A DNA stretch of 64,000 nt from Haematococcus lacustris (lineage: Eukaryota; Chlorophyta; Chlorophyceae; Chlamydomonadales; Haematococcaceae). Both the position numbers and the translations under genes were made by a program. Of this stretch, positions 10,957 through 21,114 are shown piece after piece (within the stretch, counting starts at the first letter, position 1; each line of letters opens with the position of its first letter). Below the pieces are notes generated by a model that searched no databases, was not told where the DNA came from, and saw only the letters and a program-made list of their open reading frames with translations. Location: contig JASKMD010000008.1 of the NCBI GenBank assembly GCA_030144725.1, forward strand, positions 12,488,160-12,552,159, given 5' to 3'.

Positions 10957-11529
10957 ATGCCTTCATTTGACTATGTACCAAGTCCGAGGCTCCGAATCTC
11001 AAAAATGCTGTTACTAATTTGCCTGAGTGCTGTCAAGCAGTATGCACCAGTCAAGCAGAAGGAGGGGCCAGCTAGGATTGAGCTGCAACAGTTTAAGCTG
11101 AGCCTGCGTGAGGTAGTGGACAAGCTAAACGAGCAGATGCCCTCCTACATTTGGCACCACTTTGTAGCTCATCATCAGCTAGCTGTGTTCCGCCGGCAGC
11201 AGCAGGCTGTGCAGGAGAAGGGTGATCATGGGAGGGTGGTCATTTCATGTGATTGGTCAGAGCGCCTGACTGTAGAGCGGCCAACGGAGATTCAGTCTGA
11301 TCACTGGCACCATCACAATGTGGGCATCTTTGTAGCATGTGCATACTTTAGGAATAACAGAGATGAGTACCGGGAGGAGACTGTGTACATATTGACAGAT
11401 GGGAAGGATCAGTCAGCAGCTGTGACACAGGCAGCTTTGCATCAGGTGCTTGATTATTTACAGGGTGAGCGGTGCATGGTCATGAATGGTAATGGCGGGG
11501 TGACCTACAACCCTCATGCTACACCATGA
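10957..11529 (+). CDS. Catalytic half of split DDE-like transposase (copy A)
   Basis: The 190-codon frame has an RNase H-fold-like core. An H-x10-Q region (HHFVAHHQLAVFRRQQQA) precedes strand VVISCDWSERL, with candidate acidic residue D99. Then comes EIQSDHW, strand GIFVACAYF, and strand VYILTD with candidate D148, followed by helix AAVTQAALHQVLDYL. The pattern DWSE, EIQS-HW, then SD is the signature of the same transposase-like family as the Cys-rich half at 1220-2029. A GTGAGC donor at 11465 follows DYLQ, so the last 20 residues are probably intron. I could not find the expected exon with the third acidic residue (a SDG-x2-QFK type motif), which suggests a broken gene. The true exon probably begins near 11040, after GTCAAGCAG. 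Confidence 0.5.
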   Translation: MPSFDYVPSPRLRISKMLLLICLSAVKQYAPVKQKEGPARIELQQFKLSLREVVDKLNEQMPSYIWHHFVAHHQLAVFRRQQQAVQEKGDHGRVVISCDWSERLTVERPTEIQSDHWHHHNVGIFVACAYFRNNRDEYREETVYILTDGKDQSAAVTQAALHQVLDYLQGERCMVMNGNGGVTYNPHATP

Positions 11530-11985
11530 GTTGTAATCAAATACAGGCTATGAGCTCAACATTGCAAAGGCTACTGCTAGTGTGCCTACTGCTCACTTCA
11601 GCTCAACCATTTTGGTGTGTGTGCTTGTAGCTAGAGCTCCCCTAGTAGCTCCAACCCACAAACATCCCCTTAGCAAGGGGTTTAATATTTGCTATGTTGG
11701 ATTGTCTTGCTGTAGCTGGCTACTGCTGCAAGTTGCGCTGCCACTTGCGCAACTGGGCCTTGTCGGGTATTTCCACCGCACTCCTGGCCTGTCTTGCCCG
11801 GCTTAGGCATGGCTGGGCGACCATTCCAGCTCAGTGGGGCGTGGGCCTAAGCCGACTGCACAGCGGCGAATGCTTAGCGCGGCTGACACGTCCAGGTCAT
11901 GGAAAATACAGGGGTGTGGGCGATGCATGTAGTCAAGTCATGTGTCAGGTCGTGTGGAGTATGCTCATGTCATGCGCATTTGTAG

Positions 11986-12378
11986 CAGGCTTGTGAAAAT
12001 TGCAGATTTTCATTCAGATTTTCAATGATAATTTTCATCTGAAAATCTGAACGTATTCACTGCACATCTGAAAGTGCCGGGTGCTGCCCCCGGTCAGATC
12101 GCAGATCGGGTGTTGCAGAGTGATTGGTTTGGCTGTGATTGGCTTGGCTGGCGCCAGCGCGCTACAGCCACAGCGGAAGAAGCGCAAGCAAGAAAACGCC
12201 ACAGATGGCGGATCCACGGACAGCATGGACGGCTTGCATCTTTTATAGGCTGAGAACCAGCGGCATCCGCTCAGTTTCACTGAAGATAAAACTCTTTCAC
12301 ATTTTCACATGAAACACTTTCATTTTCATTGAAAATTGAAAATCTGAAAATCTGAAAATCTGAAGATTCACAAGCCTG
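11986..12378. mobile_element. AT-rich MITE-like segment (copy A)
   Basis: The 393-bp segment is bounded by inverted ends CAGGCTTGTGAA and TTCACAAGCCTG. It carries clusters of AGATTTTCA near the left end and TGAAAATCT near the right end, so the two ends can pair. CAGG ends are typical of hAT-type MITEs. I see no target duplication (left flank ATTTGTAG, right flank GCCAAACC), so it may be old or only an inverted-repeat relic. Confidence 0.5.
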
Positions 12379-12635
12379 GCCAAACCCCACCCCACCCCCC
12401 TCAACCAAACAGCGTCTAAACAACCTCAATACGGCAACTACACACCCCCAATGAAAACGTCCAAACACCCCACACACACCCGCCCTCAGTAACTCCAGCC
12501 ACCTCGCTGACCCTAGTGACTCCAGCCCACCCAAAACTCACTGCCCCTCTGCCCCCAATACCTGGCTAGGCGGACACAAGACCCCAACCGACCCCGAACT
12601 CACTCAGTCAGGGCCTCCCAACTCTGATGTTTTGG
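12379..12635. other. Unit tail, no recognisable feature (copy A; copy B at 20856-21114)
   Basis: A C- and A-rich sequence with no recognisable coding or RNA feature lies between the MITE-like segment and the LTR-like repeat. Confidence 0.5.
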
Positions 12636-13106
12636 CATGTAAGACCGTCACTCAGGCGCCCCCAACATGGGGTTGGTAATATGCATGCGATTACTCTCTC
12701 ACCACTGCACCGTTTTCGATAGCGTTTATCACATTGGCATTGGTGGTTTAGTCCGCGTTATCTGACCATCAGCGCAAGCCATTGGAGTCTTTGCTCGCGT
12801 ACTGCCACATGTGCCCGCGAACAAATCACATCGGCGAGACGGGTCTCCTTGGCACGGTGAGCTGCATCCCTGTGACCCCATCTACCTAGCGTAGTGAGCT
12901 GGTTGTGCACAAATGAAATGTCCGGCTGACACCCAACGCGATGCCTGCCGGGCGAGCAGGGCGCCTAGACGGGGTGATTGAAGCATCGTCTCATGTTCGC
13001 TCCTCGCCGAATACATCATTTGGGTCGGCGCTCACTAAGGTATCACCGGGTTACACCCCCCCTCCTCCACTGTATCCTCCACTGTGTTGCACCCGTTGCA
13101 CCTAGA
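12636..13106 (+). repeat. Truncated start of LTR-like repeat (copy A)
   Basis: This stretch matches 21115-21587 and the reverse complement of about 63090-63510. It opens with CAGGCGCCCCCAACATGGGG and is cut at CTAGAGAA, where the next tandem unit begins. It shows that the duplication break point lies inside a dispersed repeat. Confidence 0.8.
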
Positions 13107-14480
13107 GAACCCGTTGCACCCGTTGCACCACGTCGTACTTGCTGCTTCTGCTGAGCCCCAGCATCCACATTGTGCCGCTGGAGCGGCTGTCGCTCGTCGC
13201 GTAAATACATGTGCACGGAGCATTGCCGCATCGCGGCTCACATGGCTGCGATTTGCGAATTGGGGTCGAACGTTTGCGACAACGTGGCAAAGATAACTTG
13301 TGTGCATGCTAGCGCAATCTTGTGTTTACAGGAAAAAGGGAGTACCCATGAAAATAGCTGCACCAGCTACGTGAACGCTGCCACTCATATACAAGGCCTG
13401 AGATTGATTCAGACTTGGGATGAGGCTAGCTATCACTGCTGGCCGGTGTCATGGCTGAGAACCCTGTTTGTGATCACCCCTGAGCCCTGACTGCCCCCGA
13501 TACTGTAACTCCAGTTATTCTCCGTATCAGCCAATGTCCACACAGCCATCATGTCCAGAAGTTGCCACACAACTTTTGATCCCTACAGGCTACAGGTCAC
13601 CCCGGCCATTGGCCATGCCAATCCGTGCCAGGCCTGCGCATCGCACCACGCCCTAGTGGAGGATAGCGAAGGCTATCGCGGTAACTCGCGCGCGCTAAAA
13701 CTCGCGTTTTAGGCTGAAGCCTTGTCCCAGTACACCGCCCGCCATTCCCGCGGACTGTGAACATGGTCGCTCGCTGCAGCCTGGGGCTCAACGGGGTGCC
13801 ACCGTACGTGGGTCGCAGGTCGAAGCGCAAGATTCCCTGGGTTGGGTCGGGACCCCTCATGGCCCGGGCCCTTCCTGACACCCGGCGCGAGACCTGCCTA
13901 ACCTTCCCTCCAAGCAAGCAGAGCATATCACTAAGGTGTCAGCAGCACCATGCGTGGACTTTAGTTCGCTACCGTGCACTCTGCTGAAGCCTAGACCCCA
14001 TCATTTCGGGGCTTCGTTCAAGTCCTTGAACTTTTCGGTCAGTGGTCCTTTCCGCGTACTTCCACCATTGTCTGATAGCTAAGCGAGTCTATATTCCGGG
14101 ATGTAGCCCAGGAAAGCTCTATCATCTTGTGTGGTACAATCTATGACAATGTGGCCGAGGGTGAATGTGGCATGGAGCGATCTCATCACAGGGGCCGATT
14201 GGCGGCGTTCTGGGTTCATCCCCGACGGGGTGGACCCTGTGCTACTGTTGGGCGCCCTCATCGCTGGGTTTTTCGCACTGTGCGCGAATTTCAAGCAGAA
14301 AATTGCGATGGGCCATCCTGGACCCCGACGCCGCGCCCTCCTGGAACGCCATAAAGCGATACGTGCCAAGCTGGTAAGTAGTGGCAATGGCAGTGGCGGA
14401 TACCTCCATTGTGGCGGAATCCACCATTGTGGCGGGAACCCATACCTTAACATCCTCCTCCTCCATCCTACACCCTGCAG

Positions 14481-15290
14481 AGCCCTACCGAGCTGCCAGC
14501 CCTTGAAACAGCCCTTGCAACACCACAACAGTCAAGCAGGGGACATGAGCAAGGGCAAGGGTGGCCACTTGCTGTGTTTTTGTGCTGCCGTGTGCGCAGG
14601 AAGGAGGAGCCTACCAACACTGTGACAGACACCAAGCGATTTACAGACTGCTCTGTCCCCGACCTGCATCGCATGTACATGCAAGAGCAGGCATCTGCAG
14701 GGCAGCCTTCCGTCTCTCTTCACACTTTCATGGCCCTCATGCCTCCCTGGATTGCGCGTCTCTCAGCAGCTCAGCGGCAGGTGTGTGTGTGCAACACCTG
14801 TTGCAACGTCAAGCTCGTGCTGACAGTTTTGGCACAACATAAAGCCGGCCTTGCACTTGAGTTGCCTGGCCCAGCCCCTGGAGCAACAGTCCCCTTTCCC
14901 ACTGGCCCAGATCCTGGCACCGCAGCCCCACCACCTCGTGCCCTAGGGGCTGCTGGGGAGGATGGGAGTGGAGACACATCACACTTGTTAGCTGCTGACT
15001 CACCTTTTGTGGACCCCAACGCCGAATTTGAGCACCACCACCCAGACCACCACCTCCCAGTCCCACCTCCTTTCGTTGCTGCTTCCCCCACCCACTTGAG
15101 TGCCACCACTGTTCGTGGCCTCTACATGTGTTCTTGTGGCCCTGATGATCCCCACCAAGCACGTTGCTGTCACCGCACGTGTTCTGACTGCAAGGACAAG
15201 TGCATGAAGCTGAAGCCAGGTGTGGATGGCTCTATCATGCTCTCTCACACAGGCAAATTAGTGCGGATATTCGTCATCCTAGGGGGGTAG
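14481..15290 (+). CDS. N-terminal half of split transposase (copy B)
   Basis: This is the copy B counterpart of the Cys-rich N-terminal half, with the same frame, acceptor and stop. One replacement stands out: the first knuckle reads VCVCNTCC instead of VCVCKTCC. The near-identity of both copies means that either the duplication is too recent for decay or the two loci exchange sequence. The catalytic half of this copy is 4.1 kb downstream, with no transposon between. Confidence 0.5.
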   Translation, partial: SPTELPALETALATPQQSSRGHEQGQGWPLAVFLCCRVRRKEEPTNTVTDTKRFTDCSVPDLHRMYMQEQASAGQPSVSLHTFMALMPPWIARLSAAQRQVCVCNTCCNVKLVLTVLAQHKAGLALELPGPAPGATVPFPTGPDPGTAAPPPRALGAAGEDGSGDTSHLLAADSPFVDPNAEFEHHHPDHHLPVPPPFVAASPTHLSATTVRGLYMCSCGPDDPHQARCCHRTCSDCKDKCMKLKPGVDGSIMLSHTGKLVRIFVILGG

Positions 15291-15381
15291 TTTTTTGATG
15301 CGGTTCGCCTCGGATTGTCCTTGCGACTCCAACGCCACTTGACGCTTGTTGAAATTCTGAGTATGTGAGCAGTTGGAGTGT

Positions 15382-15474
15382 AGGTACCTACAGTACTGTA
15401 GATGTCTACAGTACTGTAGGTGTCTACAGTACTGTAGACGTCTACAGTACTGTAGACGTCTACAGTACTGTAGG
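15382..15474. repeat. Palindrome satellite, short array (copy B)
   Basis: This is the copy B counterpart of the array at 2121-2213, with five units and the same spacers. Confidence 0.95.
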
Positions 15475-16202
15475 TCAGATTTGACAAGGTCTCTTGTAAA
15501 TAGGGTACCATGCTGTTCTCCACATTCAAACCACCATTTGCTACCGCGATTGCACCGTCAGCTTCTGCGTGCTATAAATAGTGAGAGGCGTCGAAGCGTA
15601 GGCCCGCAAGCTCGATATGGATATTTGTGCCGAAAGTTGTGTCCACGCAATAAGGTCGCCATAGGGAGCTACATACATACGTGTAAGGTCTAAGGCCGGG
15701 GCCCGTCTCTATCGCAAGCTAGGTCCGTTCTGTCGGTTGTACTGGGTACCTCGGCTTGCAAGCTCCCGCAAAGCTGTGGATGTTGATGATGCCCCGCAAT
15801 CACAACAACCTCGTGCACCGCACCCTCCCGTGTAATATCGAGTGCGGCAGAGATTGCCCCAAAAGTTGTTTGCGGTTGGCCCTCAACCATCCATCATTAC
15901 ATCTAACCTCACATCATTACATCATGACTCTTAGCCTACATCATTACATCACCACTTGTGGTCCTGCCAATCACTGCATGCATGGTATGGGCAAGGGATC
16001 TGACTCTTGCAAGGGCTGGTCTCAGGGTCGATACCTAACCCTAGAGGCTGAATAATGCTGGGCTCGGCAACATAGGCACGCTTTGTTGTCAGCGCATTTG
16101 CATAGCACTGTCGGGATAGCAAACGAGCTTGGGCTACATTGAGTTGTTCCTGCATGGGGGTGAAGGGGGCATGGGGGTTAAGGATGCATGGGGGGAAGGC
16201 AG

Positions 16203-16728
16203 CTACAGTACTGTAGGGGTCTACAGTACTGTAGACACCTAAAGTACTGTAGACACCCTACAGTACTGTAGACACCTACAGTACTGTAGACACCTACAGT
16301 ACTGTAGACACCTACAGTACTGTAGACATCCTACAGTACTGTAGACACCTACAGTACTGTAGACACCTACAGTACTGTAGACACCCTACAGTACTGTAGA
16401 CACCTACAGTACTGTAGGTACCTACAGTACTGTAGACACCTACAGTACTGTAGGGGTCTACAGTACTGTAGACATCTACAGTACTGTAGACACCTACAGT
16501 ACTGTAGACACCTACAGTACTGTAGACACCCTACAGTACTGTAGACCCCTACAGTACTGTAGACACCTACAGTACTGTAGACACCTACAGTACTGTAGAC
16601 ACCTACAGTACTGTAGACCCCTACAGTACTGTAGACACCCTACAGTACTGTAGACACCTACAGTACTGTAGACACCTACAGTACTGTAGACACCTACAGT
16701 ACTGTAGACACCTACAGTACTGTAGGCA
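16203..16728. repeat. Palindrome satellite, middle array (copy B)
   Basis: This is the counterpart of 8111-8476 but about 160 bp longer, with roughly nine more 18-base units. The palindrome core is kept while unit number has changed, so the array expands or contracts in whole units. Confidence 0.95.
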
Positions 16729-17036
16729 GCAGCAGCATGGGTGGCAGCAGCAGCAGGGGGGGGGGGCAGCAGCAGCAGTAGGGGGGCAGCAGCAGCAGCA
16801 GTAGGGGGGCAGCAGCAGCAGCAGTAGGGGGGCAGCAGCAGCAGCAGTAGGGGGGCAGCAGCAGCAGCAGCAGGGGGGCAGCAGCAGCAGCAGGGGGGCA
16901 GCAGCAGCAGCAGCAGGGGCGCAGCAGCAGCAGCAGCAGGGGGGCAGCAGCAGCAGCAGGGGGGCAGCAGCAGCAGCAGGGGCGAAGCAGCAGCAGCAGT
17001 AGGGGGGCAGCAGCAGCAGCAGCAGGGGCGCAACAG
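16724..17036. repeat. CAG/G-run minisatellite (copy B)
   Basis: This is the copy B counterpart of 8473-8790, almost the same length, with small differences (for example CAG in place of TAG). Confidence 0.95.
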
Positions 17037-17383
17037 CAGATATAGTAGGGGCACTGTAGCACCTACCTACCTTTTGGCTGCTTGATGGCTGCTGCTAGGA
17101 AGGGGGGGGAGTGGAAGAGTGAAGGCGGGGAGGGGGGGTAGATGTGGAAGGAGAGAAGTGGGGAGGGCATCGATAGTCTCAGGTGTAGGCGCACAAGACC
17201 TGTGGCAATGGTGTGACGATTTGTCAACGGAAGCAAACATTGGACATGGGTACTGGATGCACTCACCAATAGAGTAGGGAGATGTAGAGCTGGCAGATGG
17301 AGGGGCAGGTGTAGCAACCCTCCATTACAACCCACCTTCCTTTGTCCTCACCTCGGTAGGAAGTGCAGTGTGGGAGAGTAGGG

Positions 17384-17887
17384 TTGGGCTGGGCTGGGCT
17401 GGGCTGGGCTGGGCTGGGCTGGGCTGGGCTGGGCTGGGCTGGGCTGGGCTGGGCTGGGCTGGGCTGGGCTGGGCTGGGCTGGGCTGGGCTGGGCTGGGCT
17501 GGGCTGGGCTGGGCTGGGCTGGGCTGGGCTGGGCTGGGCTGGGCTGGGCTGGGCTGGGCTGGGCTGGGCTGGGCTGGGCTGGGCTGGGCTGGGCTGGGCT
17601 GGGCTGGGCTGGGCTGGGCTGGGCTGGGCTGGGCTGGGCTGGGCTGGGCTGGGCTGGGCTGGGCTGGGCTGGGCTGGGCTGGGCTGGGCTGGGCTGGGCT
17701 GGGCTGGGCTGGGCTGGGCTGGGCTGGGCTGGGCTGGGCTGGGCTGGGCTGGGCTGGGCTGGGCTGGGCTGGGCTGGGCTGGGCTGGGCTGGGCTGGGCT
17801 GGGCTGGGCTGGGCTGGGCTGGGCTGGGCTGGGCTGGGCTGGGCTGGGCTGGGCTGGGCTGGGCTGGGCTGGGCTGGGCTGGGCTGC
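17384..17887. repeat. (GGGCT)n pentamer array (copy B)
   Basis: An uninterrupted (GGGCT)n tract of about 100 units, nearly twice the copy A length, inside flanks that are otherwise almost identical. A (GGT)n tract follows at 17947-17990, also longer than in copy A. Confidence 0.97.
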
Positions 17888-18238
17888 AACACAAGGGAGG
17901 CAACACAAGGGAGGCAACAGTGGGAACGTTGTGAGAGGTGATGAAATGGTGGTGGTGGTGGTGGTGGTGGTGGTGGTGGTGGTGGTGGTGAGGGGGACTG
18001 GGAGGGGGTGGTAATCAGGGGGGTACTAGGCGTGATTGTAAGACCTGCAGCAACCAGGTGTGGTAGCGGTTAGGCTGGATACTAAGAGCTATGCTGCGCA
18101 ATGCTAGCTCCTTCTAAGCTCTTACCTTGGTCCTAAGCTCTTACCATAGTCCGTCTGGCCTCTTCGCTGCTCACAACACGTTGCACCTGCCTTGCGTTGG
18201 TGCATCAATGCTTGCGATTCATTGCGGAGAATCGTTGC

Positions 18239-18609
18239 GAGGAAACTGGCCGCGAGGCTAGCTGCGATGCTGGCTGCGAGGCTGGCTGCGAGGCTGGCTG
18301 CGAAATTGGCTGCGAGGCTGGCTGCGAGGAAAATGGCTGCGAGGCTGGCTGCGAGGTGAGATCCTCGCACCGAGCTGCCTCACCGGTATGCTTCTGCGCT
18401 GCTGGACCAGCTGAGTGGCCGCGAGGTTGATTGCCGAGTATGTGGCTGCGAGTATGGGCTAGATGTGGCTGCGAGTATGGGTAACCTCGTGCGATGCCAT
18501 CTGTGGACCAGCTGTGTGGCCGCGAGGTTGATTGCCGAGTATGTGGCTGCGAGTATGGGCTAGATGCGGCTGCGAGTATGGGTAACCTCGTGCGATGCCA
18601 TCGCTGCAA
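18239..18609. repeat. GCTGCGAG-rich repeats (copy B)
   Basis: This is the copy B counterpart of 9770-10140 and looks identical to it. Confidence 0.85.
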
Positions 18610-18692
18610 TACCGGCTACACGATGCTGCGACTAAGTGTTGGACGGCCTTGAATGCAAGTGAGATGTTCAGAATTTTTCTAAGTGCTTAAAG

Positions 18693-19371
18693 GCTACAGT
18701 ACTGTAAGTGGTCTCTCGAGGTACCTCGAGGTACCTCGAGGTACTGTAGATGTCTACAGTACTGTAGATGTCTACAGTACTGTAGATGTCTACAGTACTG
18801 TAGGTACCTACAGTACTGTAAATGGTCTCTCGAGGTACCTCGAGGTACCTACAGTACTGTAGATGTCTACAGTACTGTAGATGTCTACAGTACTGTAGAT
18901 GTCTACAGTACTGTAGATGTCTACAGTACTGTAGGTACCTACAGTACTGTAAATGGTCTCTCGAGGTTCCTCGAGGTACCTACAGTACTGTAGATGTCTA
19001 CAGTACTGTAGATGTCTACAGTACTGTAGATGTCTATAGTACTGTAGATGTCTACAGTACTGTAGGTACCTACAATACTGTAAATGGTCTCTCGAGGTAC
19101 CTCGAGGTACCTCGAGGTACCTCGAGGTACTGTAGATGTCTACAGTACTGTAGATGTCTACAGTACTGTAGATGTCTACAGTACTGTAGATGTCTACAGT
19201 ACTGTAGGTACCTACAGTACTGTAAATGGTCTCTCGAGGTACCTCGAGGTACCTACAGTACTGTAGATGTCTACAGTACTGTAGATGTCTACAGTACTGT
19301 AGGTACCTACAGTACTGTAAGTGGTCTCTCGAGGTACCCCGACAGTACTGTAGACACCTACAGTACTGTAG
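18693..19371. repeat. Palindrome satellite, higher-order array (copy B)
   Basis: This is the counterpart of 10222-10888, with a different number of higher-order blocks. It has one additional CTCGAGGTACC block near 18830 and lacks the segment with TGTTCGTGTACTCGCG seen at 10836-10860 in copy A. Confidence 0.95.
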
Positions 19372-19432
19372 CATGGCCGTATCTCACCAACCGCGCAAAA
19401 TCACGAATTTTAGTTTCGACCCCCAATCTTAC

Positions 19433-20006
19433 AATGCCTTCATTTGACTATGTACCAAGTCCGAGGCTCCGAATCTCAAAAATGCTGTTACTAATTTGCC
19501 TGAGTGCTGTCAAGCAGTATGCACCAGTCAAGCAGAAGGAGGGGCCAGCTAGGATTGAGCTGCAACAGTTTAAGCTGAGCCTGCGTGAGGTAGTGGACAA
19601 GCTAAACGAGCAGATGCCCTCCTACATTTGGCACCACTTTGTAGCTCATCATCAGCTAGCTGTGTTCCGCCGGCAGCAGCAGGCTGTGCAGGAGAAGGGT
19701 GATCATGGGAGGGTGGTCATTTCATGTGATTGGTCAGAGCGCCTGACTGTAGAGCGGCCAACGGAGATTCAGTCTGATCACTGGCACCATCACAATGTGG
19801 GCATCTTTGTAGCATGTGCATACTTTAGGAATAACAGAGATGAGTACCGGGAGGAGACTGTGTACATATTGACAGATGGGAAGGATCAGTCAGCAGCTGT
19901 GACACAGGCAGCTTTGCATCAGGTGCTTGATTATTTACAGGGTGAGCGGTGCATGGTCATGAATGGTAATGGCGGGGTGACCTACAACCCTCATGCTACA
20001 CCATGA
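19433..20006 (+). CDS. Catalytic half of split transposase (copy B)
   Basis: This is the copy B catalytic half, with the same DWSE, EIQSDHW and VYILTD motifs and the same GTGAGC donor after DYLQ. In this copy the frame is also open upstream through the palindrome satellite, from about 18822, because the 18-base satellite unit is a multiple of three and has no stop in this frame. That produces an apparent 394-residue protein beginning with a repeated YSTVDV/LQYCR sequence. I regard the satellite-encoded part as accidental and start the real sequence after the satellite. Confidence 0.5.
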
Positions 20007-20462
20007 GTTGTAATCAAATACAGGCTATGAGCTCAACATTGCAAAGGCTACTGCTAGTGTGCCTACTGCTCACTTCAGCTCAACCATTTTGGTGTGTGTG
20101 CTTGTAGCTAGAGCTCCCCTAGTAGCTCCAACCCACAAACATCCCCTTAGCAAGGGGTTTAATATTTGCTATGTTGGATTGTCTTGCTGTAGCTGGCTAC
20201 TGCTGCAAGTTGCGCTGCCACTTGCGCAACTGGGCCTTGTCGGGTATTTCCACCGCACTCCTGGCCTGTCTTGCCCGGCTTAGGCATGGCTGGGCGACCA
20301 TTCCAGCTCAGTGGGGCGTGGGCCTAAGCCGACTGCACAGCGGCGAATGCTTAGCGCGGCTGACACGTCCAGGTCATGGAAAATACAGGGGTGTGGGCGA
20401 TGCATGTAGTCAAGTCATGTGTCAGTTCGTGTGGAGTATGCTCATGTCATGCGCATTTGTAG

Positions 20463-20855
20463 CAGGCTTGTGAAAATTGCAGATTTTCATTCAGATTTTC
20501 AATGATAACTTTCATCTGAAAATCTGAACGTATTCACTGCACATCTGAAAGTGCCGGGTGCTGCCCCCGGTCAGATCGCAGATCGGGTGTTGCAGAGTGA
20601 TTGGTTTGGCTGTGATTGGCTTGGCTGGCGCCAGCGCGCTACAGCCACAGCGGAAGAAGCGCAAGCAAGAAAACGCCACAGATGGCGGATCCACGGACAG
20701 CATGGACGGCTTGCATCTTTTATAGGCTGAGAACCAGCGGCATCCGCTCAGTTTCACTGAAGATAAAACTCTTTCACATTTCCACATGAAACACTTTCAT
20801 TTTCATTGAAAATTGAAAATCTGAAAATCTGAAAATCTGAAGATTCACAAGCCTG
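20463..20855. mobile_element. AT-rich MITE-like segment (copy B)
   Basis: This is the copy B counterpart of 11986-12378, the same length and with the same inverted ends. Confidence 0.5.
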
Positions 20856-21114
20856 GCCAAACCCCACCCCACCCCCCTCAACCAAACAGCGTCTAAACAA
20901 CCTCAATACGGCAACTACACACCCCCAATGAAAACGTCCAAACACCCCACACACACCCGCCCTCAGTAACTCCAGCCACCTCGCTGACCCTAGTGACTCC
21001 AGCCCACCCAAAACTCACTGCCCCTCTGCCCCCAATACCTGGCTAGGCGGACACAAGACCCCAACCGACCCCGAACTCACTCAGTCAGGGCCTCCCAACT
21101 CTGATGTTTTGGCA

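Larger units (their letters stand above)
1..13106. repeat. Tandem duplication unit, copy A (left end outside window)
   Basis: From its first base this stretch repeats at 13266 onward. Most differences are single bases, short indels and changed satellite lengths. The unit runs to the bases CTAGAGAA at about 13106, and copy B ends at the same point at 21587. The first 159 bases of the unit (present at 13107-13265) lie left of the window, so the array may continue in that direction. Copy A is longer because a 5150-bp transposon sits at 2319-7468; without it the unit is about 8 kb. The unit contains transposase exons, palindrome satellites, pentamer and CAG arrays, an AT-rich MITE-like segment and the start of an LTR-like repeat. 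I read it as a large mobile or satellite unit that duplicated recently. An assembly that joined two haplotypes end to end could look the same. Confidence 0.9.

Noticed and set aside
18822..19440. Protein extension YSTVDV/LQYCR fused in front of the transposase catalytic half
   Set aside because: It arises because the 18-base satellite is stop-free in this frame. Copy A has stops at the same place, so it is not conserved.
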